64,000 bases of DNA, from the NCBI GenBank assembly GCA_035763085.1, contig DASUBV010000290.1, forward strand, positions 22,404 to 86,403. The letters are read 5' to 3'. Below the pieces are notes generated by a model. That model saw only the letters and a program-made list of their open reading frames with translations, was not told where the DNA came from and ran no database searches. Below, one piece after another: positions 39,550 to 47,037 of this stretch. The position numbers and the translations under genes were made by a program. Position 1 is the first letter of the stretch. The number at the start of each line of letters is the position of its first letter. The stretch comes from DASUBV01 sp035763085. Lineage in GTDB: Bacteria; Actinomycetota; Actinomycetes; Streptosporangiales; Streptosporangiaceae.

Positions 39550-41225
39550 GCGAGGTAAAGGCCAGGGACGAGGCCGTCCGGGACGAGGCAGTCCAGGACG
39601 CGGTCATGCAGGACGCGCCGTTCCCGGCCACCGTGCGCCGCGGCCGCGGCGGCTGGCTGCGCTGGGGCTGGCGGCAGCTCACCTCCATGCGGACCGCCCT
39701 GATCCTGCTGTTCCTGCTGGCCATCGCCAGCGTGCCGGGCTCGGTGCTGCCCCAGGAGGGCATCGACCCGTCGGCGGTTACCCAGTACTACGACGCGCAT
39801 CCCGCGCTGGCCCCGCTGCTGGACCGGCTGTCGCTGTTCAGCGTCTTCGCGGCGCCCTGGTTCGCCGCGATTTACCTGCTGCTGTTCCTGTCCCTGGCCG
39901 GCTGCGTGCTGCCCCGGACCTTCCGGCAGATCGGCTCGGCGCGCCAGCGGCCGCCGCGAGCGCCGCGCCGGCTGTCCCGGCTGCCGCTGTCGGCCAGTTT
40001 CGTGACCGCGCTGTCCCCCGCGCAGGCCCTGGAGTCGGCGGGCCGGATGCTCGGCAGGCGGCGGTTCCGGCTGCGCGCCGAGGATAGCTGGGTCTCGGCC
40101 GAGAAGGGCTACCTGCGCGAGGTCGGCAACCTGCTGTTCCACATCGCGCTGCTCGCCCTGCTGATTTCCGTCGGGCTCGGCGGGCTGTTCGGCTACAAGG
40201 CCAACCGGCTGCTGATCGCCGGCCAGTCGTTCTCCGACACCCCGGTCTCGCTGGACGTGCTGCACCCCGGCCGCCTGGTCTCCGCCTCCGACCTGGCCCC
40301 GTTCTCGGTCACCCTGAACCGCTTCAGCGCGCGGTATGTGACCAGCGGCCCGCAGACCTCCGAGCCGGAGACCTACAACGCCCAGCTGAGCTACACCAGC
40401 TCGGCCACTGCCCCGGTGCGCCACTACGACCTGCGGGTCAACCACCCGCTGACCGTGGACGGTGTCAGCGTCTACCTGATCAACCACGGCTACGCCCCGC
40501 AGTTCCGGGTCACCGACGGGCACGGGAAGGTGCGCTTCAACGGCCCGGTCCCGTTCATCGCCGTCGAGCAGTCCGGGATGACCTCCGAGGGCGTGGTGAA
40601 GGTCCCCGACGCGCTGCCGACCCAGCTCGGCTTCGCCGGCGTGTTCCTGCCCTCGGCGGTGGACGTGGGCGGGCGCCTGGGATCGGACTTCCCGGCACCG
40701 CAGAACCCGCGGGTCAGCCTCGTCTCCTATGCCGGCAACCTCGGCATGAACAATGGCGTCTCGCAGTCGGTCTACCAGCTTGACCTGTCCCGCATGCACA
40801 AGCTGAACATCGCCCCGCGCCCGCTGGCCGTCGGCCAGTCGATGACACTGCCGGACGGCGCCGGCACGATCACCTTCACCGGCTACCGGCAGTGGATCAG
40901 CCTGGCCATCACCTATGACCCGGGCCAGCTCCCGGCGCTATGCTCCGGCATCGCCGCGCTGGCCGGGCTCATCCTGTCGTTCATGGTGCGGCGCCGCCGG
41001 ATGTTCGTGCGGGCCGCTCCGGGGCCGGACGGAGCCACCCTGGTCGAGGTGGGCGGTCTGGCCCGCTCCGACGCGGCCGGCGGCTTCGAGGTCGAGTTCG
41101 CCGAGCTCGCGGCCGAACTGCGCACCGCTCAGGACGGCAGCCCGCCGCCCGCTCCAGCCGTCGCGGCGGACGCCGTCAGGGCTGGGGCCGAAGACACATC
41201 CAGCAGTACCCGAGAGGGAGAGTGA
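39546..41225 (+). CDS. resB: Cytochrome c biogenesis protein ResB
   Basis: System II cytochrome c synthetase component, 559 residues. Transmembrane segments lie near 45-65, 105-130 and 195-215, then a large external domain (about 220-460) and a last span near 465-490 before a cytoplasmic Ala/Pro-rich tail. The ResB features WGWRQLTSMRTALILLFLL and EKGYLREVGNLLFHIALL are clear. Works with CcsB to transport and attach heme. Overlaps tlpA and precedes ccsB by 7 bases. Confidence 0.92.
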   Translation: MSEVKARDEAVRDEAVQDAVMQDAPFPATVRRGRGGWLRWGWRQLTSMRTALILLFLLAIASVPGSVLPQEGIDPSAVTQYYDAHPALAPLLDRLSLFSVFAAPWFAAIYLLLFLSLAGCVLPRTFRQIGSARQRPPRAPRRLSRLPLSASFVTALSPAQALESAGRMLGRRRFRLRAEDSWVSAEKGYLREVGNLLFHIALLALLISVGLGGLFGYKANRLLIAGQSFSDTPVSLDVLHPGRLVSASDLAPFSVTLNRFSARYVTSGPQTSEPETYNAQLSYTSSATAPVRHYDLRVNHPLTVDGVSVYLINHGYAPQFRVTDGHGKVRFNGPVPFIAVEQSGMTSEGVVKVPDALPTQLGFAGVFLPSAVDVGGRLGSDFPAPQNPRVSLVSYAGNLGMNNGVSQSVYQLDLSRMHKLNIAPRPLAVGQSMTLPDGAGTITFTGYRQWISLAITYDPGQLPALCSGIAALAGLILSFMVRRRRMFVRAAPGPDGATLVEVGGLARSDAAGGFEVEFAELAAELRTAQDGSPPPAPAVAADAVRAGAEDTSSSTREGE

Positions 41226-41232
41226 GACCCTC

Positions 41233-42249
41233 ATGCCGGACATCATCAACGGCGGCCTGGCCGATGCCAGCAACGCTGCGCTGCTCACGGCGGTGCTGCT
41301 GTACGCCATGGGCATGTTTGCCTACGCCTGCGATTTCGCCTTCCGCAAGGAGCGCCTGGCCGCGCCCCAGACGGCGCAGGTGCCGGAGCTAGTCGGCGCC
41401 GCCGCCGGCGGCACGGGCGGGCCGGCCCCCGCGGCCCCGCAGGGACCGGCGCCGGCCGTCCCGGCACCGGCGAGCCGGTGGCCGTCCGGGTTCTGGCTGC
41501 GCACGGCGTTCGGCCTGACCTGCGCCGGGCTGCTCGCTCACCTGATCGCCATCGTCATCCGCGGCGTAGCCGAGCACCGGGTGCCGTGGGGCAACATGTA
41601 CGAGTTCATCATGGCCATCGCCTGCATGGCGGTGGTGGTGCTGGTGGCCGTGTCGGTCCGGTTCCGCGCCTACTACATCGGCCTGTTCGTGCTGATCCCG
41701 GTCGTCTTCGCGCTGGCCCTCGACGTCACGGTCGTGTATACACCGGCCGGGAGCCTGGTGCCGGCGCTGAACTCCTACTGGATCGCCATCCACGTCACCG
41801 CCATGATCGTGGCCAGCGGCCTGTTCGTCGTCGGGGCGGTGACCACGGTGATGTACCTGGTGGCCGACCGGAACGAGCGTCGCCTCGCCGCCGGGCTGCC
41901 GTCCCGGACCGCGGGGCTGATGATGCACCTGCCGGGGTCCACGGTCCTGGACCGGCTGGCCTACCGGACCATCCTGTTCGCGTTCCCGGTCTGGACCTTC
42001 GGGATCATGGCCGGGGCCATCTGGGCCGACCACGCCTGGGGCCGGTACTGGGGCTGGGACCCCAAGGAGACCTGGTCGTTCATCACCTGGGTGGTGTACG
42101 CCGGCTTCCTGCACGCGAGGGCCACGGCCGGCTGGCGGGGCCGCCGGGCGGCCTTCATCCAGCTGGTCGGGTTCGGCTGCCTGATGTTCAACCTGGTCGG
42201 CATCAACCTGTGGGTCACCGGCCTGCACTCCTACGCCGGAATCAGCTAG
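41233..42249 (+). CDS. ccsB: Cytochrome c biogenesis protein CcsB/CcsA (ResC)
   Basis: Heme-handling membrane protein of 338 residues with about eight spans. The tryptophan-rich WWD-type heme-binding motif WGRYWGWDPKETWSFITW lies near 270-290. A Pro/Ala/Gly-rich loop at about 50-85 separates the first span. ATG 41233 follows a purine-rich GAGGGAGAG. It completes the ResB-CcsB synthetase. The 3' flank is occupied by G+C-rich repeats. Confidence 0.93.
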   Translation: MPDIINGGLADASNAALLTAVLLYAMGMFAYACDFAFRKERLAAPQTAQVPELVGAAAGGTGGPAPAAPQGPAPAVPAPASRWPSGFWLRTAFGLTCAGLLAHLIAIVIRGVAEHRVPWGNMYEFIMAIACMAVVVLVAVSVRFRAYYIGLFVLIPVVFALALDVTVVYTPAGSLVPALNSYWIAIHVTAMIVASGLFVVGAVTTVMYLVADRNERRLAAGLPSRTAGLMMHLPGSTVLDRLAYRTILFAFPVWTFGIMAGAIWADHAWGRYWGWDPKETWSFITWVVYAGFLHARATAGWRGRRAAFIQLVGFGCLMFNLVGINLWVTGLHSYAGIS

Positions 42250-42282
42250 CGGCGCTGACCCGGCGGCGGTGCTGACTCAGGG

Positions 42283-42434
42283 AGACACCCTCTGGAACCG
42301 CGGTGTTAGCCCAGGGGAACACCCCCTGGAACCCCCAATGCCAGGGGGACACCCCCTGGGACCGCGGTGTTAGCCCAGGGGGCCACCCCCTGGGACCCCC
42401 AGTGCTAGGGGGCCTGCCCCCTAGGACCCCCGGA
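42283..42434. repeat. G+C-rich interspersed repeats between convergent genes
   Basis: Several imperfect copies of a unit with the core CACCCCCTGGNACC, spaced about 25-45 bases and separated by GGTGTTAGCCCAGGGG. The region can fold into multiple CCAGGGG/CCCCTGG hairpins. Related sequence occurs within gatD (17884-18030) and at 52881-52930. It may serve as a bidirectional terminator between ccsB and the minus-strand PLDc_N gene. Confidence 0.8.
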
Positions 42435-42437
42435 GGG

Positions 42438-42842
42438 TTAGCGGTCGTCCCGCGCTTCCCGGATACGGCGCTCGAGCTCGAGCAGGAACTCGGGGTCGTC
42501 GTCGGGGCCCAGGGGACGGGGCGTCCACCGTCCAGGGTCGTCGCTGGTGTCATCGCCGAGATCAGTGCCCATCGCGCGGCCAGCCGGGTGCCGCCGGAAC
42601 GCCTCCGCCGGGCCGATGCCGAGCCCGGCGGCGGTCCGGCGCGGCAGCAGCGGCATCCGCCGCGGCCGGCCGACGATGAGCCATGCGGCGCACCCGACAA
42701 CCGAGAACAGCACCAGGATGACCAGCCAGGTCCGCCGCGACATCGTGCGGATCGCCCAGGGCGGCGAGGTCGCGACGTCGATCATGCACGGCACGACGAC
42801 CCCGACCGTAAATAGGGCAAATAGGACGCAACCCAGGACCAT
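42438..42842 (-). CDS. PLDc_N-type small membrane protein
   Basis: Protein of 134 residues. Two transmembrane helices (about 1-22 and 38-60) flank SPPWAIRTMSRRTWLVILVL, the pattern of phospholipase-D-nuclease N-terminal (PLDc_N) proteins, which resemble the start of cardiolipin synthases without the catalytic part. The C-terminal half is soluble, with Arg-Pro then Asp-rich charged residues. Found next to cytochrome c maturation genes in related genomes. Function unknown. Confidence 0.78.
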   Translation of the reverse strand: MVLGCVLFALFTVGVVVPCMIDVATSPPWAIRTMSRRTWLVILVLFSVVGCAAWLIVGRPRRMPLLPRRTAAGLGIGPAEAFRRHPAGRAMGTDLGDDTSDDPGRWTPRPLGPDDDPEFLLELERRIREARDDR

Positions 42843-43002
42843 GGCCGCAGCCTAGCTGCTCAGTAACGATGTTCGTGGTGAATTGCGGCACTCCGTCGGC
42901 GTCATGAGGACTGACCATAATTAGAGACGGTCTGCGGCGGCAGGTGACGTCCTGGGCCGATCCGGCATAGCCTGGCCCCTTCAGTCACCTAGGGGAGTGG
43001 GC

Positions 43003-44067
43003 ATGCGGCTTTGGTTATTCGGCCGGAGGCGGCGCGCTCGCCAGCACGCTGCCACGGCCAGCTCGCGGCCGGTCGTCGCTGACGCGCCAGCCCGCGCCCC
43101 CGGCGGCAGTCACCGTCGCACGGCGGCTCCGGCGCGCGCGGCGGCGAGCGCTGCCGCCAGCCCGATAGCGCCCGGTGTGGCTCCGGGCGCGGCTGCGCCG
43201 CGCGCTGCGGTCCCGCGCGCTGCGGTCCCGCAGGCTGCCGCGCCGCCGTCGGCTGCCGCGCCGCGCGCGTGGGGTAACCGTCAGCCGCAGCGGCCGGCCG
43301 CGCGCCGGCCTGCAGCCCAGCCCATCGCCCGGGCAGCCATTCGCGTGGCCGCCGACCAGGCGAGCCCGCCGGCCACGGCGGAGCTGAACGGCGCGGCCCC
43401 GGCCGCCGCGGCCCGGACCGCCGCGCCCGCGGCGGCCCGGCTGCCCTGGTATGAGATCGCGCAGGCCAACCGGACGGCCGCGGGCTGGCGTGACTGCGGC
43501 AGCCTCGAGACCGTCCTGCACCGGGAGTGGACCGCCCTGCCGCCGCCGGAAGCCGTCCGGGCCGTTGACCGGCTGGCTGACCTGCCGCGGCTGATCAAGG
43601 ACCGGCTGGCGGCCGGCCTGGATGCGATCCATGTCGGCGGGGGAGGCGTGCCGGACCTGGACGACATGGGGCGGCTGCACGGAGTTGCGCTCCCGTCGGG
43701 CCGGGCGACCTGGGATGCGTGCGCCGGCGCTTACGGGGAGCGAAAGATTGTCGTGGGCTCGCGACCGTCACCCACTCCGGACGTCATGTGCCATGAGGTG
43801 GGCCACGCGCTGGATGACATTGACGGCCCGGCCGGGCAGTGGCAGTCAGACTCCGATGACTTCTGCGCGCTCTATGCCCAGTGTCAGCCTCACCTGGTGA
43901 GCAATCTGCACCGGCAGCGCGGGATTCTCGGCCGCCGGGAATTCTTCGCCGATGCTTTCGCGGCCATAGCATCGCGGCAGCGGCCCGCTCTGGTGGATAT
44001 GCTCGGCGGAGACACCAGGGCAGCCCTGAACGTGATGCTCTATTTCAACGTGCGATACGGCATCTGA
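43003..44067 (+). CDS. Putative lethal-factor-like (ATLF) zinc metalloprotease
   Basis: Protein of 354 residues. Residues 1-140 are Arg-rich at first (LFGRRRRARQ), then Ala/Pro-rich and disordered; there is no clear signal peptide. The C-terminal 200 residues resemble the protease domain of anthrax lethal factor and Pro-Pro endopeptidases. The zinc motif HEVGH (264-268) is followed by ALDD, and the third ligand Glu313 lies in RREFFADAFAAI. The His268-Glu313 spacing of 45 equals that I recall for lethal factor. ATG 43003 is chosen because AGGGGAG ends 5 bases before it. A small acidic gene follows. Likely a peptidase; target and secretion route are unknown. Confidence 0.7.
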   Translation: MRLWLFGRRRRARQHAATASSRPVVADAPARAPGGSHRRTAAPARAAASAAASPIAPGVAPGAAAPRAAVPRAAVPQAAAPPSAAAPRAWGNRQPQRPAARRPAAQPIARAAIRVAADQASPPATAELNGAAPAAAARTAAPAAARLPWYEIAQANRTAAGWRDCGSLETVLHREWTALPPPEAVRAVDRLADLPRLIKDRLAAGLDAIHVGGGGVPDLDDMGRLHGVALPSGRATWDACAGAYGERKIVVGSRPSPTPDVMCHEVGHALDDIDGPAGQWQSDSDDFCALYAQCQPHLVSNLHRQRGILGRREFFADAFAAIASRQRPALVDMLGGDTRAALNVMLYFNVRYGI

Positions 44068-44086
44068 TGGAGTAGGCAAACGAGCG

Positions 44087-44356
44087 ATGTATGTCATCCG
44101 GCTAGCCAATGGCAACCTACTGGTTCCCGACTCGGCGGTCAGCGACGACGGTGCGATCCTGAGCGAGGCCTACGTCGAGATCAGCCCGTCGGATGCTGAC
44201 TACGCCCGTTTTGCCGAGCAGGCGCTGACCGAGGACGAGCATGAGGAGCGGCGCCGGCGCTGGCAGGAGGGGGATGAGCCGCTCCGGCGCGAGTTCCTGG
44301 ACTTCCTGGCCCGGCACGGCGGCGGGGGGACCCCGCAGGATCCGGCGGGCGGCTGA
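44087..44356 (+). CDS. Small acidic protein next to the protease gene
   Basis: Hypothetical protein of 89 residues, starting MYVIRLANGNLLVPDSAVSD, with a short beta-rich N-terminal half and an acidic/Arg-rich helix (LTEDEHEERRRRWQEGDEPL). No known domain is recognised. It starts 19 bases after the lethal-factor-like protease and is probably co-transcribed with it. Possible roles are an immunity or regulatory partner, or an unrelated conserved actinobacterial protein. I cannot decide from sequence. Confidence 0.65.
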   Translation: MYVIRLANGNLLVPDSAVSDDGAILSEAYVEISPSDADYARFAEQALTEDEHEERRRRWQEGDEPLRREFLDFLARHGGGGTPQDPAGG

Positions 44357-44433
44357 GGCAGCGAGGCTGCCGGCCGGCGCCGGCGCGGTGGTCAGCCGTG
44401 CGCGAGCGTCATTCGGATGTGCTAGTCACGCAT

Positions 44434-44634
44434 TCATACCGCGGTCTCGGCCGCCCCGGAGTCAACCCCGAGCAGCGCCCGGACCTCGGACTCGCGGAAC
44501 CGCCGGTGCCCGCCGGGGGTACGGATGCTGCTGATCCGCCCGGAGGCGGCCCAGCGCGTGACTGTCTTCGGATCAACCCGGAAGAGCGCAGCCACCTCTC
44601 CCGGCGTGAGCAGCCGCTCACTGGTTCTTTCCAT
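44434..44634 (-). CDS. bldC: Developmental regulator BldC
   Basis: Winged-helix protein of 66 residues. LLTPGEVAALFRVDPKTVTR then GRISSIRTPGGHRRFRESEV is nearly the sequence of streptomycete BldC, a MerR-like regulator that binds direct repeats as head-to-tail oligomers and delays development. ATG 44634 has AGGAGGGG upstream on the minus strand, which favours it over a longer in-frame start. The promoter region is A+T-richer than the surroundings and holds two inverted repeats. Confidence 0.93.
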   Translation of the reverse strand: MERTSERLLTPGEVAALFRVDPKTVTRWAASGRISSIRTPGGHRRFRESEVRALLGVDSGAAETAV

Positions 44635-44674
44635 GGTCCCCTCCTGGATCACCCGTCAGCTGGCCACTGCTAGC

Positions 44675-44711
44675 GGACAGCTGTCCTAAGTGTCGCAGAA
44701 GATAGCGACAA
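44675..44711 (-). promoter_or_regulatory. bldC promoter region with two inverted repeats
   Basis: On the minus strand -35 TTGTCG (44706-44711), a 17-base spacer and -10 TAGGAC (44683-44688) form a plausible promoter. The perfect palindrome GGACAGCTGTCC (44675-44686) covers the -10, and TGTCGC-8 bases-GCGACA (44691-44710) covers the spacer and -35. Both look like operators. Confidence 0.5.
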
Positions 44712-44961
44712 GCAGTGTTTTTATCCTTAGATTCCGTAAAATCTGTTCTGGTGAATCTTGTGACGCCCTGGCGGGTATCGCCGCCTGGTCGTCGGGCCGC
44801 GTGCAGCGTCCCTTCTGACGCGCTGTGAACGCCTGCTGCCACGTCGAATTCGCGCCCGTCCGGCCGGCCAGCCGGCCATGTCCGGCCGGGCCGCTCGGCC
44901 GCCCCCGCGCCCGTGCGGCACCCGCACGCACTCACGCGCCGCAGTTGTTAGCAGAACCTAT
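44712..44961. other. Non-coding interval between bldC and the inositol operon
   Basis: No gene supported. The left 50 bases are unusually A+T-rich for this genome (TTTTTATCCTTAG, GTAAAATCTG), which fits an upstream promoter element for bldC. The right part is G+C-rich without coding bias on either strand. The whole bldC-iol intergenic gap is about 455 bases. Confidence 0.6.
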
Positions 44962-44980
44962 TGTAAGGACATAAAGACAA
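44962..44980 (+). promoter_or_regulatory. Candidate GntR operator upstream of the inositol operon
   Basis: TGTAAGGACATAAAGACAA matches TGTAAGGAGATATAGACAA upstream of the GntR gene (52489-52507, minus strand) at 17 of 19 positions and in the same orientation to the gene. It ends 4 bases before a TTGACA -35 hexamer (44985-44990); CAAGCT 17 bases on is a weak -10. Confidence 0.6.
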
Positions 44981-45090
44981 CTTCTTGACAAGATCGGGGC
45001 CGGCGGTCAAGCTGGCAGGTGCGGCAGCGCCTGGCGGCCGCCCCCGAACGAGTCGCGGCCGGGTGACCGTGCCGCCACGAAGGACACTGC

Positions 45091-46092
45091 ATGCGCATCG
45101 GCCTCGCAGGAGTAGGGCGCATCGGCGCGTTTCACGCCGGGACCCTGTGCCAGCTCCCCGCCGTGGATTCCGTGATCGTGACCGACGCCGACCCGGCGCG
45201 AGCCCGCGCGGTGGCCGGGCAGCTCGGCGCCGAGGCGGCGCAGACCGCTGACGAGCTGCTGGACTCGGGCCTGGATGCCCTGGTCGTCGCGACGGCGACG
45301 GACGCGCATCCGGAGTTCATCGTGCGCGGGATCAAGGCCGGGCTGCCGGTCTTCTGCGAGAAGCCGGTCGCCGCTGATATCAGCGGCACGCTGGAGGTCA
45401 TCGCGCAGGCGGCCGCCGGCCATGCCCCGGTGCAGATCGGCTTCCAGCGCCGCTTCGACGCGGGCTATGCCGCGGCCAGGGCAGCCGTCCGGTCCGGCCG
45501 CCTCGGCTGGCTGCACACGCTGCGCGCGACGACGCTGGACCCGGCGCCGCCGCCGCCGGGGTACGTGGCCAGCTCAGGCGGTCTGTTCCGGGACTGCAGC
45601 GTGCACGACTTCGACATCATCCGGTGGGTGACCGGCCGCGAGGTCAGCGAGGTCTACGCCCTCGGCACCAACCGCGGCGCGGACTTCTTCCGCGAGGCCG
45701 GCGACGTCGACACCATGGCCGCCGTGCTGACCCTGGACGACGGGACCATCGCGCTGGTCTCCAATACCCGCTACAACGCGGCCGGCTACGACGTGCGGCT
45801 GGAGGTCCTGGGCTCGGCGGGCAGCATCGGCGCCGGCCTGGATGACCGGCTGCCGCTGCCGTCGGCCGAGCCGGGCGCGGCCTTCCCGGCGGGCCCGGCC
45901 TACGCGAACTTCGTGGACCGGTTCTCCGCCGCCTACCGGGCTGAACTGGCCGCCTTCGTCCATCTGGCGGCCGAGGGCGGGCCGAGCCCGTGCACCATGG
46001 CCGATGCCCTGGAGGCGTTCTACGTGGCCGAGGCGTGCGAGCTGTCGCGGGCCCGGCACGTCCCGGTCGCGGTGGCTGAGGTACGCCAGTGA
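45091..46092 (+). CDS. iolG: Inositol 2-dehydrogenase (Gfo/Idh/MocA family)
   Basis: NAD-dependent oxidoreductase of 333 residues, first step of inositol catabolism (myo-inositol to 2-keto-myo-inositol). The Rossmann fold begins MRIGLAGVGRIGAFHAGTL; the catalytic Lys lies in FCEKPVA, and the substrate motif GGLFRDCSVHDFDIIRW holds the conserved Asp/His. AAGGA stands before the ATG. It leads the operon, about 110 bases downstream of the candidate operator. Family members share this architecture, so the inositol assignment rests on context. Confidence 0.88.
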   Translation: MRIGLAGVGRIGAFHAGTLCQLPAVDSVIVTDADPARARAVAGQLGAEAAQTADELLDSGLDALVVATATDAHPEFIVRGIKAGLPVFCEKPVAADISGTLEVIAQAAAGHAPVQIGFQRRFDAGYAAARAAVRSGRLGWLHTLRATTLDPAPPPPGYVASSGGLFRDCSVHDFDIIRWVTGREVSEVYALGTNRGADFFREAGDVDTMAAVLTLDDGTIALVSNTRYNAAGYDVRLEVLGSAGSIGAGLDDRLPLPSAEPGAAFPAGPAYANFVDRFSAAYRAELAAFVHLAAEGGPSPCTMADALEAFYVAEACELSRARHVPVAVAEVRQ

Positions 46093-46139
46093 CCAGCACG
46101 ATCACGGCACGAGACAATGGCGCGGAAAGGAGCGAGCGC

Positions 46140-46997
46140 ATGCGGCTGGCCGGGGCGCCCATCTCCTGGGGGGTATGCGAGGTGCCGGGCTGGGGGTACC
46201 AGCTCGCCCCGGAGCTGGTGCTGGCCCAGATGCGGGACCTGGGCCTGACGGCGACCGAGTTCGGCCCGCCTGGCTTCCTGCCCGCCGACCCGGCCGGCCG
46301 GGCGGTGACGCTGGCCCGCTACGGGCTGACCGCGGTCGGCGGGTTCCTGGCCCTGGTGCTGCACGACCGGGCGGCCGACCCGGCCGGGCAGGTCGAGCGC
46401 GCGCTGGCCGAGTTCGCCGCGGCCGGGGCGGGCGTGCTGGTGCTGGCCGCCGCCACCGGGAGCGACGGGTATGACGCACGGCCCGAGCTGGACGGCCAGG
46501 GCTGGGCAACCCTGCTGGACAGCCTGGACCGGGCCGCGGCGCTGGCCGTTCCGGCAGGCATGACGATCACCCTGCACCCGCACGTCGGCACGATGATCGA
46601 GCGCCGGGACGAGGTGCACCGGGTGCTGGACGACTGCGCCATCGAGCTGTGCCTGGACTCCGGGCACCTGCTGATCGGCGGGACCGACCCGGCCGAGCTG
46701 GCCCGGCAGGCGCCCGGCCGGATCGCGCACGCGCACCTGAAAGACGTGGACGCGGGCTGGGCCCGGCGGGTCCGCGACGGCGAGGTCAGTTACGCCGCGG
46801 CGGTGGCGGCGGGCATGTACCGGCCGCTCGGAACCGGTGACGTCGACATCGCCGGGCTGGTGAGCGCCCTGGACGCGGCCGGCTATGACGGCTGGTACGT
46901 GCTGGAGCAGGACACCGTCCTGGCCGCCGAGCCGGACGGCCCCGGCCCGCAGGGCGACGTCCGGGCCAGCATCGCTTACCTGCGGGGCTTGTCGTGA
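46140..46997 (+). CDS. iolE: IolE-like TIM-barrel dehydratase/isomerase
   Basis: Protein of 285 residues of the xylose-isomerase-like TIM-barrel superfamily. It starts MRLAGAPISWGVCEVPGWGY, has the metal-ligand segments LHPHVGTMIE and LCLDSGHLLIGG, and the Glu/His ends IAHAHLKDVD and WYVLEQD. In inositol clusters this is 2-keto-myo-inositol dehydratase (IolE) or the isomerase IolI; context without another candidate favours IolE. ATG 46140 has AAGGAG 7 bases upstream; GTG 46089, overlapping the iolG stop, would add 17 unlike residues. Confidence 0.8.
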   Translation: MRLAGAPISWGVCEVPGWGYQLAPELVLAQMRDLGLTATEFGPPGFLPADPAGRAVTLARYGLTAVGGFLALVLHDRAADPAGQVERALAEFAAAGAGVLVLAAATGSDGYDARPELDGQGWATLLDSLDRAAALAVPAGMTITLHPHVGTMIERRDEVHRVLDDCAIELCLDSGHLLIGGTDPAELARQAPGRIAHAHLKDVDAGWARRVRDGEVSYAAAVAAGMYRPLGTGDVDIAGLVSALDAAGYDGWYVLEQDTVLAAEPDGPGPQGDVRASIAYLRGLS

Positions 46998-47037
46998 CGG
47001 AGTCTGTGGTGAGGGAGCCTGTGGTGAGGGGCCTGTC

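Noticed and set aside
46089..46139. GTG start overlapping iolG for the IolE-like protein
   Set aside because: It would add 17 residues unlike the family, and AAGGAG is correctly spaced for ATG 46140.
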